Shown one piece after another: positions 7,743 through 16,347 of a stretch of 64,000 bases of DNA. The position numbers were made by a program, and so were the translations under genes. The first letter of the stretch is position 1. The number at the start of each line of letters is the position of its first letter. The notes beneath the pieces are model-generated. The model did not search any database. It saw nothing but the letters and a program-made list of their open reading frames with translations, and was not told the DNA's origin. The stretch comes from Bacteroidales bacterium UBA4331. GTDB lineage: Bacteria; Bacteroidota; Bacteroidia; Bacteroidales; Paludibacteraceae. The stretch is taken from assembly GCA_002394395.1 (NCBI GenBank), contig DGTR01000014.1, forward strand, positions 33,912 through 97,911. The letters are read 5' to 3'.

Positions 7743-8456
7743 TCATTTTAGCAGGTTCAAGTACTCCTGAATCGTCTCCTGGATTCCGAGGTAAAGTGCG
7801 TCACAAATGATGGCATGTCCGATGGATACTTCTGCGGTCCAAGGAAAGGCCTGAATGAAGGGTTTGAGATTCTTGAGGTTCAAGTCGTGCCCTGCGTTCA
7901 TGCCAAGTCCCAACTCGTGCGCCTTCTCCGCCGCCGGACGATATTTCTCGATTGCCTTTTGGGGGTTCTCCGCAAACATCTCTGCGTACGGGCCGGTATA
8001 TAACTCCACTCGGTCAGCTCCGGTTCGCAGCGCATACTCGACCATCAGCGGATCCGGATCTACGAAAATGCTGACGCGAATCCGATAAGCGTGCAGCTGG
8101 TTCACCACGCCTTTGAGGAAATCCAGATGACGCCGGGTATCCCAGCCGTGGTTAGAGGTCAGCTGCGAAGGATCATCGGGCACCAAAGTCACCTGGGTCG
8201 GCCGTATATCCGTAACCAACGCGAGAAACTCCTCCGTGGGATTACCCTCAACGTTCAACTCCGTGGAAACCATCGACTTGAGCTGATAAACATCCTCCTT
8301 GCGTATATGACGCTCATCCGGGCGCGGATGAACCGTGATTCCCTGGGCTCCAAAGAGCTCACAATCCACCGCAAACCGCTCTACATCCGGCACATTTCCA
8401 CCGCGCGCATTACGCAACGTAGCGACCTTATTAATATTCACACTCAGCTTCGTCAT
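7743..8456 (-). CDS. pdxJ: Pyridoxine 5'-phosphate synthase
   Basis: PdxJ condenses 1-deoxyxylulose 5-phosphate with 3-amino-1-hydroxyacetone phosphate in vitamin B6 synthesis. Diagnostic stretches are LSVNINKVATLRNARGG, the GAQGITVHPRPDERHI phosphate/active-site loop, VTLVPDDP and GMNAGHDLNLKNL. The ATG at 8456 gives the usual N terminus (MTKLSVNIN) and 237 residues. The same frame extends to 8522, but that would run back through the promoter at 8492-8522. Confidence 0.96.
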   Translation of the reverse strand: MTKLSVNINKVATLRNARGGNVPDVERFAVDCELFGAQGITVHPRPDERHIRKEDVYQLKSMVSTELNVEGNPTEEFLALVTDIRPTQVTLVPDDPSQLTSNHGWDTRRHLDFLKGVVNQLHAYRIRVSIFVDPDPLMVEYALRTGADRVELYTGPYAEMFAENPQKAIEKYRPAAEKAHELGLGMNAGHDLNLKNLKPFIQAFPWTAEVSIGHAIICDALYLGIQETIQEYLNLLK

Positions 8457-8491
8457 AACCCTCGTTCTATAAAGAGATTTCAAATTTTCGG

Positions 8492-8522
8492 CAAAGATAC
8501 AACAAAAAATTGATATATGCAA
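8492..8522 (-). promoter_or_regulatory. Promoter of pdxJ (-exbBD-tonB)
   Basis: On the minus strand TTGCATAT starts the -33 element and TATCTTTG is the -7 element, with exactly 20 bases between TTG and TA. Confidence 0.8.
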
Positions 8523-8561
8523 GAAAATTCAGCAAAAACACTAAAAAAATTGGCTTAGGTC

Positions 8562-8592
8562 TTGCATATATGAAAAAATTGTTGTAATTTTG
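8562..8592 (+). promoter_or_regulatory. Promoter of bamD-rpoZ-coaBC
   Basis: TTGCATAT at -33 and TAATTTTG at -7 with a 20-base spacer, about 10 bases of predicted leader before the bamD ATG at 8610. It is divergent from the pdxJ promoter 40 bases away. Confidence 0.85.
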
Positions 8593-8609
8593 CAGGCTAA
8601 TTTGGAGAA

Positions 8610-9416
8610 ATGCGCATAAAAGGATTAATTATATTAGTATTTGTGACGGTCGTTTTTTCGGCTTGCGGCGACTATCAGCGTCTGCTGAAATCGCGCGATC
8701 CGGAGGAGAAATATCAGGCTGCTTTGCGCTATTTTAACAACAAACAGTACGTCAAATCGCAGACCCTTCTGGACGATGTGAGTTCGTACTATAAGGGAAC
8801 GGAGCGGTCGGAGGATATTTTGGCATACCTGGCGCGGAGTTATATGGGTCAGAAGAGTTATGAGTCCGCCACGGATTATTACCAGGCCTATATCCGCAAT
8901 TATCCGAAAGGCAAATATGCTGCGGAGGCATACTTCCAGGTGGGTCACTGCCAGTACCTCGATTCGCCGGATGCCCGTCTGGACCAGAGCATAACCCGGA
9001 AAGCCATCGATGCGTTCACGCAATTCGTAGAGTTGTATCCGGAGAGTCCTTACGCCGAGCAGGCATACCAGGAGATGAGCGAGATGTACGACAAACTGGC
9101 GTTAAAAGAGTTAAAAAGCGCACAGTTGTACTATAATTTGGGATCGTACTTAGGGAATAACTATCTCAGCTGCGAGATCGTTGCGAAGAACGCCTTGCGT
9201 AACTATCCGAGCAATAAATATCAGGAGGATTTCAGTTGGCTGATACTTCAGGCCAAGTACCAACAAATGGTCAACTCCTTTGAGGACAAGAAATTAGAAC
9301 GCGCACGGGATGCGCAAGACGAATATTATAATTTCACCACCGAATACCCGACCTCAAAGCACCGCAAAGAGGCGGACAAGATGATGGTACAAATACGAAA
9401 AATAACAAAAGAATAA
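8610..9416 (+). CDS. bamD: Outer membrane assembly lipoprotein BamD
   Basis: BamD is the essential lipoprotein of the BAM complex that inserts beta-barrels into the outer membrane. A lipoprotein signal (VFVTVVFSAC) puts the lipidated cysteine at residue 19. The rest is five TPR-like repeats, with typical RYFNNKQYVKSQTLLDD and YIRNYPKGKYAAEAYFQVG. It has 268 residues, usual for Bacteroidetes. It is followed after 3 bases by rpoZ, the conserved order in the phylum. Confidence 0.93.
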   Translation: MRIKGLIILVFVTVVFSACGDYQRLLKSRDPEEKYQAALRYFNNKQYVKSQTLLDDVSSYYKGTERSEDILAYLARSYMGQKSYESATDYYQAYIRNYPKGKYAAEAYFQVGHCQYLDSPDARLDQSITRKAIDAFTQFVELYPESPYAEQAYQEMSEMYDKLALKELKSAQLYYNLGSYLGNNYLSCEIVAKNALRNYPSNKYQEDFSWLILQAKYQQMVNSFEDKKLERARDAQDEYYNFTTEYPTSKHRKEADKMMVQIRKITKE

Positions 9417-9419
9417 GAT

Positions 9420-9752
9420 ATGGATTACAAAAATTCTAAAGCCCCAAAGAACACGGTAACCCGCGACGTAAACCAGCTCATGGAGCCGGTTGGCAACGTG
9501 TATGAGACCGTAGCAATCATTGCAAAACGCGCGAACCAGATCAGTGCCGGTATCAAGCGCGAGTTGGACGCCAAACTGCAGGATTTCTCTATTCCTCAAG
9601 ACAATCTGGAGGAGACGTTTGAGAACCGCGAGCAGATTGAGATCAGCCGCCAGTACGAGCGTCTGCCGAAACCATCGTTGATGGCTACTCAGGAGTTCAT
9701 CGACGGCGAGTTGGTTTACCGCCTCGGAAACCGCGACGAGGCGCTGAAATAA
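9420..9752 (+). CDS. rpoZ: RNA polymerase omega subunit (Bacteroidetes type)
   Basis: The 110-residue protein carries the Rpb6/omega signature: TRDVNQLMEPVGNVYETVAIIAKRANQI, with omega-like helices, then a Bacteroidetes-specific C-terminal extension (RLPKPSLMATQEFIDGELVYR). Omega aids assembly of RNA polymerase. It lies between bamD and coaBC, the standard order in this phylum. Confidence 0.88.
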   Translation: MDYKNSKAPKNTVTRDVNQLMEPVGNVYETVAIIAKRANQISAGIKRELDAKLQDFSIPQDNLEETFENREQIEISRQYERLPKPSLMATQEFIDGELVYRLGNRDEALK

Positions 9753-9771
9753 GGCGAAAGGTTAGAGGCTA

Positions 9772-10980
9772 ATGCTGAAAGGCAAGCACATCTTAGTGGG
9801 GATCAGCGGCGGTATAGCAGCCTACAAGATCCCGGAACTCATTCGTTTGCTCGTCAAAGCCGGCGCAGAAGTGCGGGTAGCAACGACGAAAAACGCTCTG
9901 GAGTTCGTGACAGAACTCACCCTGCAGACCGTATCGGGAAGCAGGGTGTATTCGGATGTGTTCGCCGCTATCAACGAGCACTCGACCGAGCATATTTCCC
10001 TGCCCGACTGGTGCGACGCGATGATCGTGGCGCCGGCAACCGCGAATGTCCTCGGCAAGATGGCAGCCGGTATAGCCGATGATGCGTTGACGACCACTAT
10101 CTGTTCCTGCACGGCGCGCAAACCCATTGTGGTAGCACCGGCTATGAACGACAAGATGTGGGAGAGTCCGGCTACCCAACATGCCATCGAGACCATCAAA
10201 AGTTGGAACAATGTGACGGTCATTGAACCCGCATGCGGGCCCTTAGCTTGCGGCACGGAAGGCAAAGGCCGGATGCCGGAGGTGGAGGTGCTGCAAGAGG
10301 CACTTGAATATGCGTTGGCAAAGAAAGATCTCACCGGCAGACACATTCTCATCACCGCCGGCGGTACACGCGAAGCGATTGATCCCGTTCGGTTTGTGAG
10401 CAATTACTCCACCGGCAAAATGGGATTTGCGCTTGCTCAGGCGTGTGCACGGAGAGGCGCCGAAGTGACATTAGTGTGCGGAGCCGTAAGTACAACCCTC
10501 GTCAATCCTCTAGGATTCATCCGACGTATAGACGCAATTAGTGCGCAATCGATGTATGAAGCCTGCCAGGCCGAATGGCCGAAAGCCGACACCGCTATCT
10601 TATGCGCAGCCGTAGCGGATTTCACGCCGGCGGAGCAAGCCGATGAGAAGATCAAGAAGCAACCGGGCCAGACGGAGATGAGCCTCCGTATGGTGCTGAC
10701 GCCCGACATAGCGCGGTCATTAGGCGAAAGCAAAAAAGACGGTCAGCGATTGATCGGTTTTGCGCTGGAGACCCACGATGAAAAAAAGAATGCGCTCCTC
10801 AAGTTGGAGCGCAAACGAATGGACGCTATCGTCCTCAATTCTCTCCGCGACAAAGGAGCCGGCTTCGGGACCGACACCAACCGCGTAACAATCCTCTCCG
10901 CAGACGGAAACTCGGTTGAGTTACCGCTGCAGAGCAAGGCGGACATAGCCGATAAAATAATTGAAGCAGTAATTATTTGA
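9772..10980 (+). CDS. coaBC: Bifunctional phosphopantothenoylcysteine decarboxylase/phosphopantothenate-cysteine ligase
   Basis: CoaBC makes 4'-phosphopantetheine for coenzyme A. The N-terminal flavin decarboxylase shows the ISGGIAAYK start, APATANVLGKMAAGIADD, PAMNDKMWESP and the substrate-binding loop cysteine in GPLACGTEGKGRMPE. The C-terminal ligase begins at ITAGGTREAIDPVRFVSNYSTG and has AAVADF and the EKIKKQ lysines. It has 402 residues. The stop overlaps the convergent DUF3276 gene by 8 bases, so both genes read into each other. Confidence 0.95.
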   Translation: MLKGKHILVGISGGIAAYKIPELIRLLVKAGAEVRVATTKNALEFVTELTLQTVSGSRVYSDVFAAINEHSTEHISLPDWCDAMIVAPATANVLGKMAAGIADDALTTTICSCTARKPIVVAPAMNDKMWESPATQHAIETIKSWNNVTVIEPACGPLACGTEGKGRMPEVEVLQEALEYALAKKDLTGRHILITAGGTREAIDPVRFVSNYSTGKMGFALAQACARRGAEVTLVCGAVSTTLVNPLGFIRRIDAISAQSMYEACQAEWPKADTAILCAAVADFTPAEQADEKIKKQPGQTEMSLRMVLTPDIARSLGESKKDGQRLIGFALETHDEKKNALLKLERKRMDAIVLNSLRDKGAGFGTDTNRVTILSADGNSVELPLQSKADIADKIIEAVII

Positions 10981-11338
10981 AGATTCCGAAGAGACCTTTC
11001 TTCTTAGGCTCCTCGTTCTCCGATGCAGTTTCTTCCTTTTCAGGAGTCCATTCCGGACGCTCCTCGATCGTACCTAATTGGTTTTGAACGAATGCAATGA
11101 CATCTTGAAGTCCTTCTATAAAGTGAGCAAAGTCTTCTTTGTACAGAAACACCTTGTGTTTCTCAAACGAAGGAGCTTCTCCTTCCTCGGCCTGGCGGCG
11201 TTTGCTCTCGGTGATTGAGAGATACAAATCGTTGTTGCGAGCTTTGCGTACATCTAAGTAATAAATACGCTTACCTGCTTTGACGGAACGGCTGTAAACA
11301 ATCTCCTGTTCGCGTCTCTCATCCTTTTGATTTTCCAT
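10973..11338 (-). CDS. DUF3276 (PUR-alpha-like nucleic-acid-binding) protein
   Basis: The 121-residue protein contains a single PUR-type repeat (EIVYSRSVKAGKRIYYLDVRK...DLYLSITESKRR...KVFLYKEDFAHFIEGLQDVI), as in Bacteroidetes DUF3276 proteins related to eukaryotic PUR-alpha single-strand DNA/RNA binding proteins. A charged C-terminal tail ends in KKKGLFGIFK. The ATG at 11338 is chosen because the promoter lies just upstream. It shares an overlapping divergent promoter region with nusB and converges on coaBC. The function in these bacteria is not established. Confidence 0.85.
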   Translation of the reverse strand: MENQKDERREQEIVYSRSVKAGKRIYYLDVRKARNNDLYLSITESKRRQAEEGEAPSFEKHKVFLYKEDFAHFIEGLQDVIAFVQNQLGTIEERPEWTPEKEETASENEEPKKKGLFGIFK

Positions 11339-11368
11339 CTTTTTTGTAGTTAATAAGAAAAAACTGCG

Positions 11369-11399
11369 CAAAATTACACTTTTTTTTGCATATGTGCAA
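11369..11399 (-). promoter_or_regulatory. Promoter of the DUF3276 gene
   Basis: On the minus strand TTGCACATATG begins the -33 element and TAATTTTG is -7, spaced by 20 bases. Its -33 end overlaps the opposing nusB promoter at 11386-11399. Confidence 0.8.
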
Positions 11400-11416
11400 A
11401 TTTTTTTGTATCTTTG
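11386..11416 (+). promoter_or_regulatory. Promoter of the nusB operon
   Basis: TTGCATATG at -33, TATCTTTG at -7, 20-base spacer. The word TTTGCATATGTGCAAA (11385-11400) is a palindrome shared by both divergent -33 elements. Confidence 0.85.
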
Positions 11417-11477
11417 CGCGATTTTTTTGTTGCGCGCATGGTGCGCGCACATACACGAACAATAATAAATATAATAT

Positions 11478-12431
11478 ATGATCAACAGAACAATGGTCCG
11501 GACGCGTGTTGTCCAAACGCTTTTTGCCTTCTATGAAGACGGTGATAAAACGGTAACGAGCGCACGCAAAGAGTTGACAAAGAGTTTCGCCGACACGTAC
11601 GATTTGTATTTCGTACTGTTGGATTTCGTGAACGAGCTGACGGCTTATGCACAACAGCAGTTGGAAGAGCAGATCAATCGCGCTCGTGCTACTCACTCGG
11701 GATGGCAGCCTAATCGCCGATTTATTCAAAACCGTTTTGCGCAGCAAATTTTCGACAACCGCGCTTTGCGCAGCCGTATTCAGGAGGAGCGGCTGAGTTG
11801 GGATAGTGGCATGAACGTCGTGGCGGAGACTTATCGGAGGCTGACGGAGAGTGATTTTTACCGTCAGTACATGAGTGCAGAGGAATGCTCGTACGAGGAT
11901 GACAAGTATATTTGGCGGCAGATATTTCAAAATATACTTGCCAACGACGAGGTCTTGGAAGAGGGACTGGACGAGATGGAGCTGACTCTGGACAAATCCA
12001 ATTGGACGACCGACGCCGATGTAGTCATCAGTTACGTCATCAAGACGATCAAACGTTTCAAAGAAGACAGCACGCCTGATACTCCGTTATTGGAGATGTT
12101 CGACAGCGAGGACGAGCTGCGGTTTGCCACCAAGTTGCTGGAGAAAGCCATCGACGGCCACGACTCCTACGAAGAGATGATCAACTCGCACTTGAGAAAC
12201 TGGGACGCAGACCGAATTGCGTACATGGACCGAATCATCTTAGAGACCGCCCTGGCTGAGATTCTGGAGTTTGAAGAGATAGCGCTGACGGTTTCGCTCA
12301 ACGAGTATATCGAGTTGGCCAAGACCTATTCGGGCGACAAGAGTTATATGTTCATCAACGGAATCCTGACGGAGATCCTGAGGGATCTGAAGAACAGCGG
12401 AGAATGTTTCAAGATCCTCAGTCTCAAGTAA
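11478..12431 (+). CDS. nusB: Transcription antitermination/ribosome biogenesis factor NusB, long Bacteroidetes form
   Basis: NusB with NusE binds boxA RNA during rRNA transcription. The C-terminal half (from about residue 215) holds the NusB helical fold, with the signature LRNWDADRIAYMDRIILETALAE and TVSLNEYIELAKTYS. The N-terminal extension (MVRTRVVQTLFAFYEDG) is the Bacteroidetes pattern. It has 317 residues, about twice the proteobacterial length but normal in this phylum. yajC follows after 35 bases. Confidence 0.93.
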   Translation: MINRTMVRTRVVQTLFAFYEDGDKTVTSARKELTKSFADTYDLYFVLLDFVNELTAYAQQQLEEQINRARATHSGWQPNRRFIQNRFAQQIFDNRALRSRIQEERLSWDSGMNVVAETYRRLTESDFYRQYMSAEECSYEDDKYIWRQIFQNILANDEVLEEGLDEMELTLDKSNWTTDADVVISYVIKTIKRFKEDSTPDTPLLEMFDSEDELRFATKLLEKAIDGHDSYEEMINSHLRNWDADRIAYMDRIILETALAEILEFEEIALTVSLNEYIELAKTYSGDKSYMFINGILTEILRDLKNSGECFKILSLK

Positions 12432-12466
12432 ATCCTATTTAGAAACAAAATAAAAAACTATACGTT

Positions 12467-12805
12467 ATGCTTAATTTAATTCTTTTACAAGCCGAGGCAG
12501 GCGCAGCCGCTCAAGGCAATCAATGGTCCTTCTGGATCATGATGATTCTGATTTTCGTAGTATTCTATTTCTTTATGATCCGTCCTCAGACGAAGAAGCA
12601 GAAAGAGCTTCAGGCACAACGTGAGGCGATGAAGAAGGGTGATAAAGTAGTGACCGCCGGCGGTATCTACGGCGAAATCAAGGAGGTTCAAGAGACCACT
12701 TTCATCATCACCATCGCCAAGGACGTAACGATCAAAGTGAGCAAAGACAGCGTCTTCGCAGATGTTGCTGACGCGCAACAAGCCGCTAAAGAGGAAAAGA
12801 AATAA
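12467..12805 (+). CDS. yajC: Preprotein translocase accessory subunit YajC
   Basis: The 112-residue inner membrane protein has one helix (about 22-40, WSFWIMMILIFVVFYFFMIRPQ) with the RPQTKKQKE motif directly after it, and a cytoplasmic beta domain (GDKVVTAGGIYGEIKEV). It associates with SecDF. The position between nusB and a ybbR-like gene is conserved in Bacteroidetes. Confidence 0.95.
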   Translation: MLNLILLQAEAGAAAQGNQWSFWIMMILIFVVFYFFMIRPQTKKQKELQAQREAMKKGDKVVTAGGIYGEIKEVQETTFIITIAKDVTIKVSKDSVFADVADAQQAAKEEKK

Positions 12806-12808
12806 ATC

Positions 12809-13723
12809 GTGAGAAGGGACGTTCTGACATTTCTGCTTTTTGTGGTCATAGCGACGCTGGTCTGGTATGGTCACGCGATGCAATCGGTGCGCAACACCCG
12901 CGTGCCGGTACTGATTCAGTATACCGGTAAGCCGGACGCCATCGGATTAAAAGCTCCGGGGCTGCCGGACACGGTGATGATTGAGGTACGCGATGCCGGT
13001 GCACGGCTCAACACGTACCATCGCGACCCTTTGCGCCTGACCATCGATCTGCATTCGTATATCCACGGAGAGAAAGGACGGATATATATTCCTTCGGACG
13101 CCTTGAGGCGCAGTATCAGCGATATACTGCAAGGTACGAGCCGACTGATTGAGACGCAGCCGGAGGACATCACCTGTGATTTCTTTACCGAACAGGAGAA
13201 GAGCGTGCTTCTGGTGTTCAGAGGCGACCTGAAAACCGCCAATGAGTACCAGATCATCGGGCAACCGACGCTGGCTCGCAAACGAATGAAGATCTTCGGC
13301 GACGAGAAAACCCTCTCCGCCATCGACACGCTCTACACGGAGCCACAAGACCTCAGCGAGGTCAGCGACACCATGCGTGTGCGCTGCGCCATCGAGGTGC
13401 CACAAGGCATCCGCGCAGAGGAAGACAGCGTAGATCTGTGCATCATCGCTGAGCGCTTTACGGAGAAGAAATTCACCATTCCGGTACATATAAAAGGCGT
13501 ACCGGAGGGGTATCACATTCGCCTTTTCCCAAAAGAAGTAGAAGTGAGCGTGCGAGTTGGAATGAATCATTTCAGCCAAGTCAAGGCCGATGACATCCAT
13601 GCTACGTGCGCCTATTCACCGGAACGAACCGACAAGTTAGATGTGGAAATCAGCTACACTAACCCTTATATCACTGCCGCCTGGGCCTATCCCGGCGTAG
13701 TGGAATTTATTTTAGAGCAATGA
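12809..13723 (+). CDS. YbbR-like domain protein
   Basis: The 304-residue protein has one N-terminal membrane helix (VLTFLLFVVIATLVWYG) and a periplasmic region of repeated YbbR-like beta modules (FTIPVHIKGVPEGYHIRLFPKEVEVSVRVG is in the last). Related CdaR proteins regulate diadenylate cyclase in Firmicutes, but no cyclase is adjacent here. The start is GTG (12809), three bases after yajC. In relatives coaE usually comes next; here an aminotransferase follows with an ATGA overlap. Confidence 0.75.
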   Translation: MRRDVLTFLLFVVIATLVWYGHAMQSVRNTRVPVLIQYTGKPDAIGLKAPGLPDTVMIEVRDAGARLNTYHRDPLRLTIDLHSYIHGEKGRIYIPSDALRRSISDILQGTSRLIETQPEDITCDFFTEQEKSVLLVFRGDLKTANEYQIIGQPTLARKRMKIFGDEKTLSAIDTLYTEPQDLSEVSDTMRVRCAIEVPQGIRAEEDSVDLCIIAERFTEKKFTIPVHIKGVPEGYHIRLFPKEVEVSVRVGMNHFSQVKADDIHATCAYSPERTDKLDVEISYTNPYITAAWAYPGVVEFILEQ

Positions 13724-14847
13724 GAAAAATTCAGATGGTTGACCTGCAATCGCAGTATCAGCGAATCAAGCAGGATATAGACGCCGGAATCCAGGAAGTG
13801 ATTGATTCCGCAGCGTTCGTTAAAGGTCAGAAAGTGTCGGATTTTCAGGCACATCTGGAGGCCTATACCGGTGCCAAACACGTGATCAACGTCGGTAACG
13901 GAACCGACGCGTTGCAGATAGCGCTGATGGGTCTTGGTCTGAAGCCGGGGGATGAGGTGATCACACCGACCTTCACTTTTATTGCTACCGCCGAAGTAGT
14001 AGCCCTCTTAGGCTTGACGCCGGTGGTGGTAGATGTGGAGTGGGAGACGATGAATATGGATATCGAATCCGTCCGCAAAGCGATCACCCCGCGTACCAAA
14101 GCGATTGTGCCGGTACACCTGTTCGGCCAGTGTGCGAACATGGAAGCGATCATGGCTATCGCCAAAGAGCATCACCTGTTCGTCGTGGAAGATGCGTGTC
14201 AAGCTATCGGCGCGAGATATACGTTTGCTAACGGCGAGACGAAGCAGGCCGGCACGATGGGACACATCGGCTGCACCAGTTTCTTCCCGTCCAAGAACCT
14301 CGGCTGCTACGGAGACGGTGGCGCTATCTTCACCAACGACGACGATCTGGCCGCTCGCATGCGTGCTATCGCCAACCACGGAATGGTTGTTCGCTATCAC
14401 CATGACATGATCGGCGTGAACAGTCGTCTGGATAGTATTCAGGCAGCCGTGTTGGATGCCAAACTGCCCCACCTGGATGAGTATATCGCTGCCCGTCAAC
14501 GCGCGGCGGCCTATTACGACGAAGCCTTTGGTGGCAACGACAAAATACTCATCCCGGGTCATGAAGCGCATTCGACTCACGTCTATCACCAATACACCCT
14601 GCGCGTAGTAGGAGCCGACCGCGACAAACTGCGCGAAGGATTAGCCGAGCGCGGGATTCCGGCGATGATCTACTACCCGGTTCCGCTGCACCAACAGAAA
14701 GCGTACCTCGATCCGAGATACAAAGACGGCGATTTCCCTGTCGCTGAGAAATTAGCGGCTTGCGTCCTGTCGCTGCCGATGCACACGGAGTTGGACGACG
14801 AACAGTTAGCTTATATCACCTCTTCCGTTCTGGAACTAATCGGATAA
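13720..14847 (+). CDS. DegT/DnrJ/EryC1 family PLP-dependent sugar aminotransferase
   Basis: The 375-residue protein is a fold type I aminotransferase acting on nucleotide-linked ketosugars. Visible marks are NVGNGTDALQIAL near the N terminus, PVHLFGQ, VEDACQAIGA with the PLP-ring aspartate, and the internal aldimine lysine in SFFPSKNLGCYGDGGAIF. The end PVPLHQQKAY...LPMHTELDDEQ is typical. The sugar cannot be predicted. It overlaps the ybbR-like gene by 4 bases and precedes rpoN by 3, far from the other polysaccharide genes at 59.4-62.4 kb. Confidence 0.9.
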   Translation: MRKIQMVDLQSQYQRIKQDIDAGIQEVIDSAAFVKGQKVSDFQAHLEAYTGAKHVINVGNGTDALQIALMGLGLKPGDEVITPTFTFIATAEVVALLGLTPVVVDVEWETMNMDIESVRKAITPRTKAIVPVHLFGQCANMEAIMAIAKEHHLFVVEDACQAIGARYTFANGETKQAGTMGHIGCTSFFPSKNLGCYGDGGAIFTNDDDLAARMRAIANHGMVVRYHHDMIGVNSRLDSIQAAVLDAKLPHLDEYIAARQRAAAYYDEAFGGNDKILIPGHEAHSTHVYHQYTLRVVGADRDKLREGLAERGIPAMIYYPVPLHQQKAYLDPRYKDGDFPVAEKLAACVLSLPMHTELDDEQLAYITSSVLELIG

Positions 14848-14850
14848 ATT

Positions 14851-16347
14851 ATGCAAAAATTCGGTCTCTCTCAAACCCTAACGCAGACAACCAAGTTGTC
14901 GCCCGCACAGATTCAGGTAATTCGTATGCTCGAGTTGCCTTCTATCGAGTTGAACCAACGTATCAATGAGGAGTTGCAGGAGAACCCTGCCTTGGAAGAG
15001 GGCCGCGATGAGAGCCCGGAAGCATTGAACGAGGGCTACGATGAGTTCGACGAGAACTATCAGCCCGACGATGGCTTTGAGAACGGACGCGACCGCGACC
15101 CGCTGCAAAACGAGGACTTCAACTACGAGCAGTATATCTCCGACGACGAGACGCCGAGTTATATGCTTCGTCAGCAACAAAGTCCGATAGATGAGGACCG
15201 CCGCGAGGTGCCTATCATCGGAGGAAGCAGCCTTATCGAGGAACTGAAAGCGCAGGTCTATCTAACGAAGATGACCAAGCCGCAGCGCCACGTGGCGAAA
15301 TGGGTGTTGGGAAACATTGATGACGATGGCTATCTGCGCCGCACGACAGAACAGCTGGTGGACGACCTAATGTTCCAGGAGCAGATCACCATCACTGACG
15401 AAGAGATGGAGTCTATCGTCCGCCAGATCAAGGAGTTTGATCCTCCCGGCATCGCCAGCGCGAATCTGCAGGAGTGCCTTCTCAAGCAACTGGAGAGCAA
15501 ACCTCAGACACCCGCAGTGGAATTGGCCCGTCAGATTCTGGCAGACCATTTTGATGACTTTTCCAAGCACCATTATGACAAGATTACACAGCGTATCGGC
15601 TGCTCGGACGAGGCGTTCCAGGAGGCTGTGCAGGAGATTGTGCACCTGAATCAGAAACCCGCTAATGCCTTCACCGGCAACATGTACGAGACCCAGCGAG
15701 AGACGATCATCCCGGACTTCACAATCGAAGAACGCGATGATGAGTTATTCGTCGTTCTCAATACCGGCGACATCCCGGAGCTGCACGTCAGCCGCGAATA
15801 CTCCAACATGCTGGCGGAGTACAGCGCGATGCCGAAGACCAAGGAGACCCGCGAAGCGGCGCAGTTCATCAAGCAGAAACTGGACTCCGCTCAGTGGTTC
15901 ATTGATGCTATCAAGCAACGCAACGAGACGCTCATGAAGACCATGACCGCGATCCTCAAGGCGCAGTATGACTTCTTCCTCGACGGCGAAGAGACCAGCC
16001 TCAAGCCCATGATCCTGCAGGACATAGCGGACCGTACCGGCTACGACGTCTCTACCATCTCCCGCGTGAGCAACAGCAAGTACGTCCAGACACGGTTCGG
16101 CATCTACCCGCTGAAGTATTTCTTCTCGGAGTCGATGACCAACACCGATGGAGACGAGGTCTCCACCCGCGAGATCAAGAAGAAACTGCAAGAGATAGTC
16201 GATGCGGAAGACAAACGTAACCCCTTGACGGACGAACAGTTAGTGGAAATCATGGCGCAAAACGGATACCCCATTGCCCGACGGACCATCGCCAAATACC
16301 GTGATTTATTAGGAATCCAACCGGCTCGCATGCGCAAAAGTCTATGA
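14851..16347 (+). CDS. rpoN: RNA polymerase sigma-54 factor
   Basis: The 498-residue sigma-54 has the activator-interacting N terminus (LSPAQIQVIRMLELPSIELNQRINEELQENPALE), an acidic linker, the core-binding domain and a C-terminal RpoN box (ARRTIAKYRDLLGI) that reads the -24 element. It directs RNA polymerase to promoters opened by AAA+ enhancer-binding proteins, none of which is encoded nearby. It overlaps the next gene by 4 bases (ATGA). Confidence 0.96.
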   Translation: MQKFGLSQTLTQTTKLSPAQIQVIRMLELPSIELNQRINEELQENPALEEGRDESPEALNEGYDEFDENYQPDDGFENGRDRDPLQNEDFNYEQYISDDETPSYMLRQQQSPIDEDRREVPIIGGSSLIEELKAQVYLTKMTKPQRHVAKWVLGNIDDDGYLRRTTEQLVDDLMFQEQITITDEEMESIVRQIKEFDPPGIASANLQECLLKQLESKPQTPAVELARQILADHFDDFSKHHYDKITQRIGCSDEAFQEAVQEIVHLNQKPANAFTGNMYETQRETIIPDFTIEERDDELFVVLNTGDIPELHVSREYSNMLAEYSAMPKTKETREAAQFIKQKLDSAQWFIDAIKQRNETLMKTMTAILKAQYDFFLDGEETSLKPMILQDIADRTGYDVSTISRVSNSKYVQTRFGIYPLKYFFSESMTNTDGDEVSTREIKKKLQEIVDAEDKRNPLTDEQLVEIMAQNGYPIARRTIAKYRDLLGIQPARMRKSL

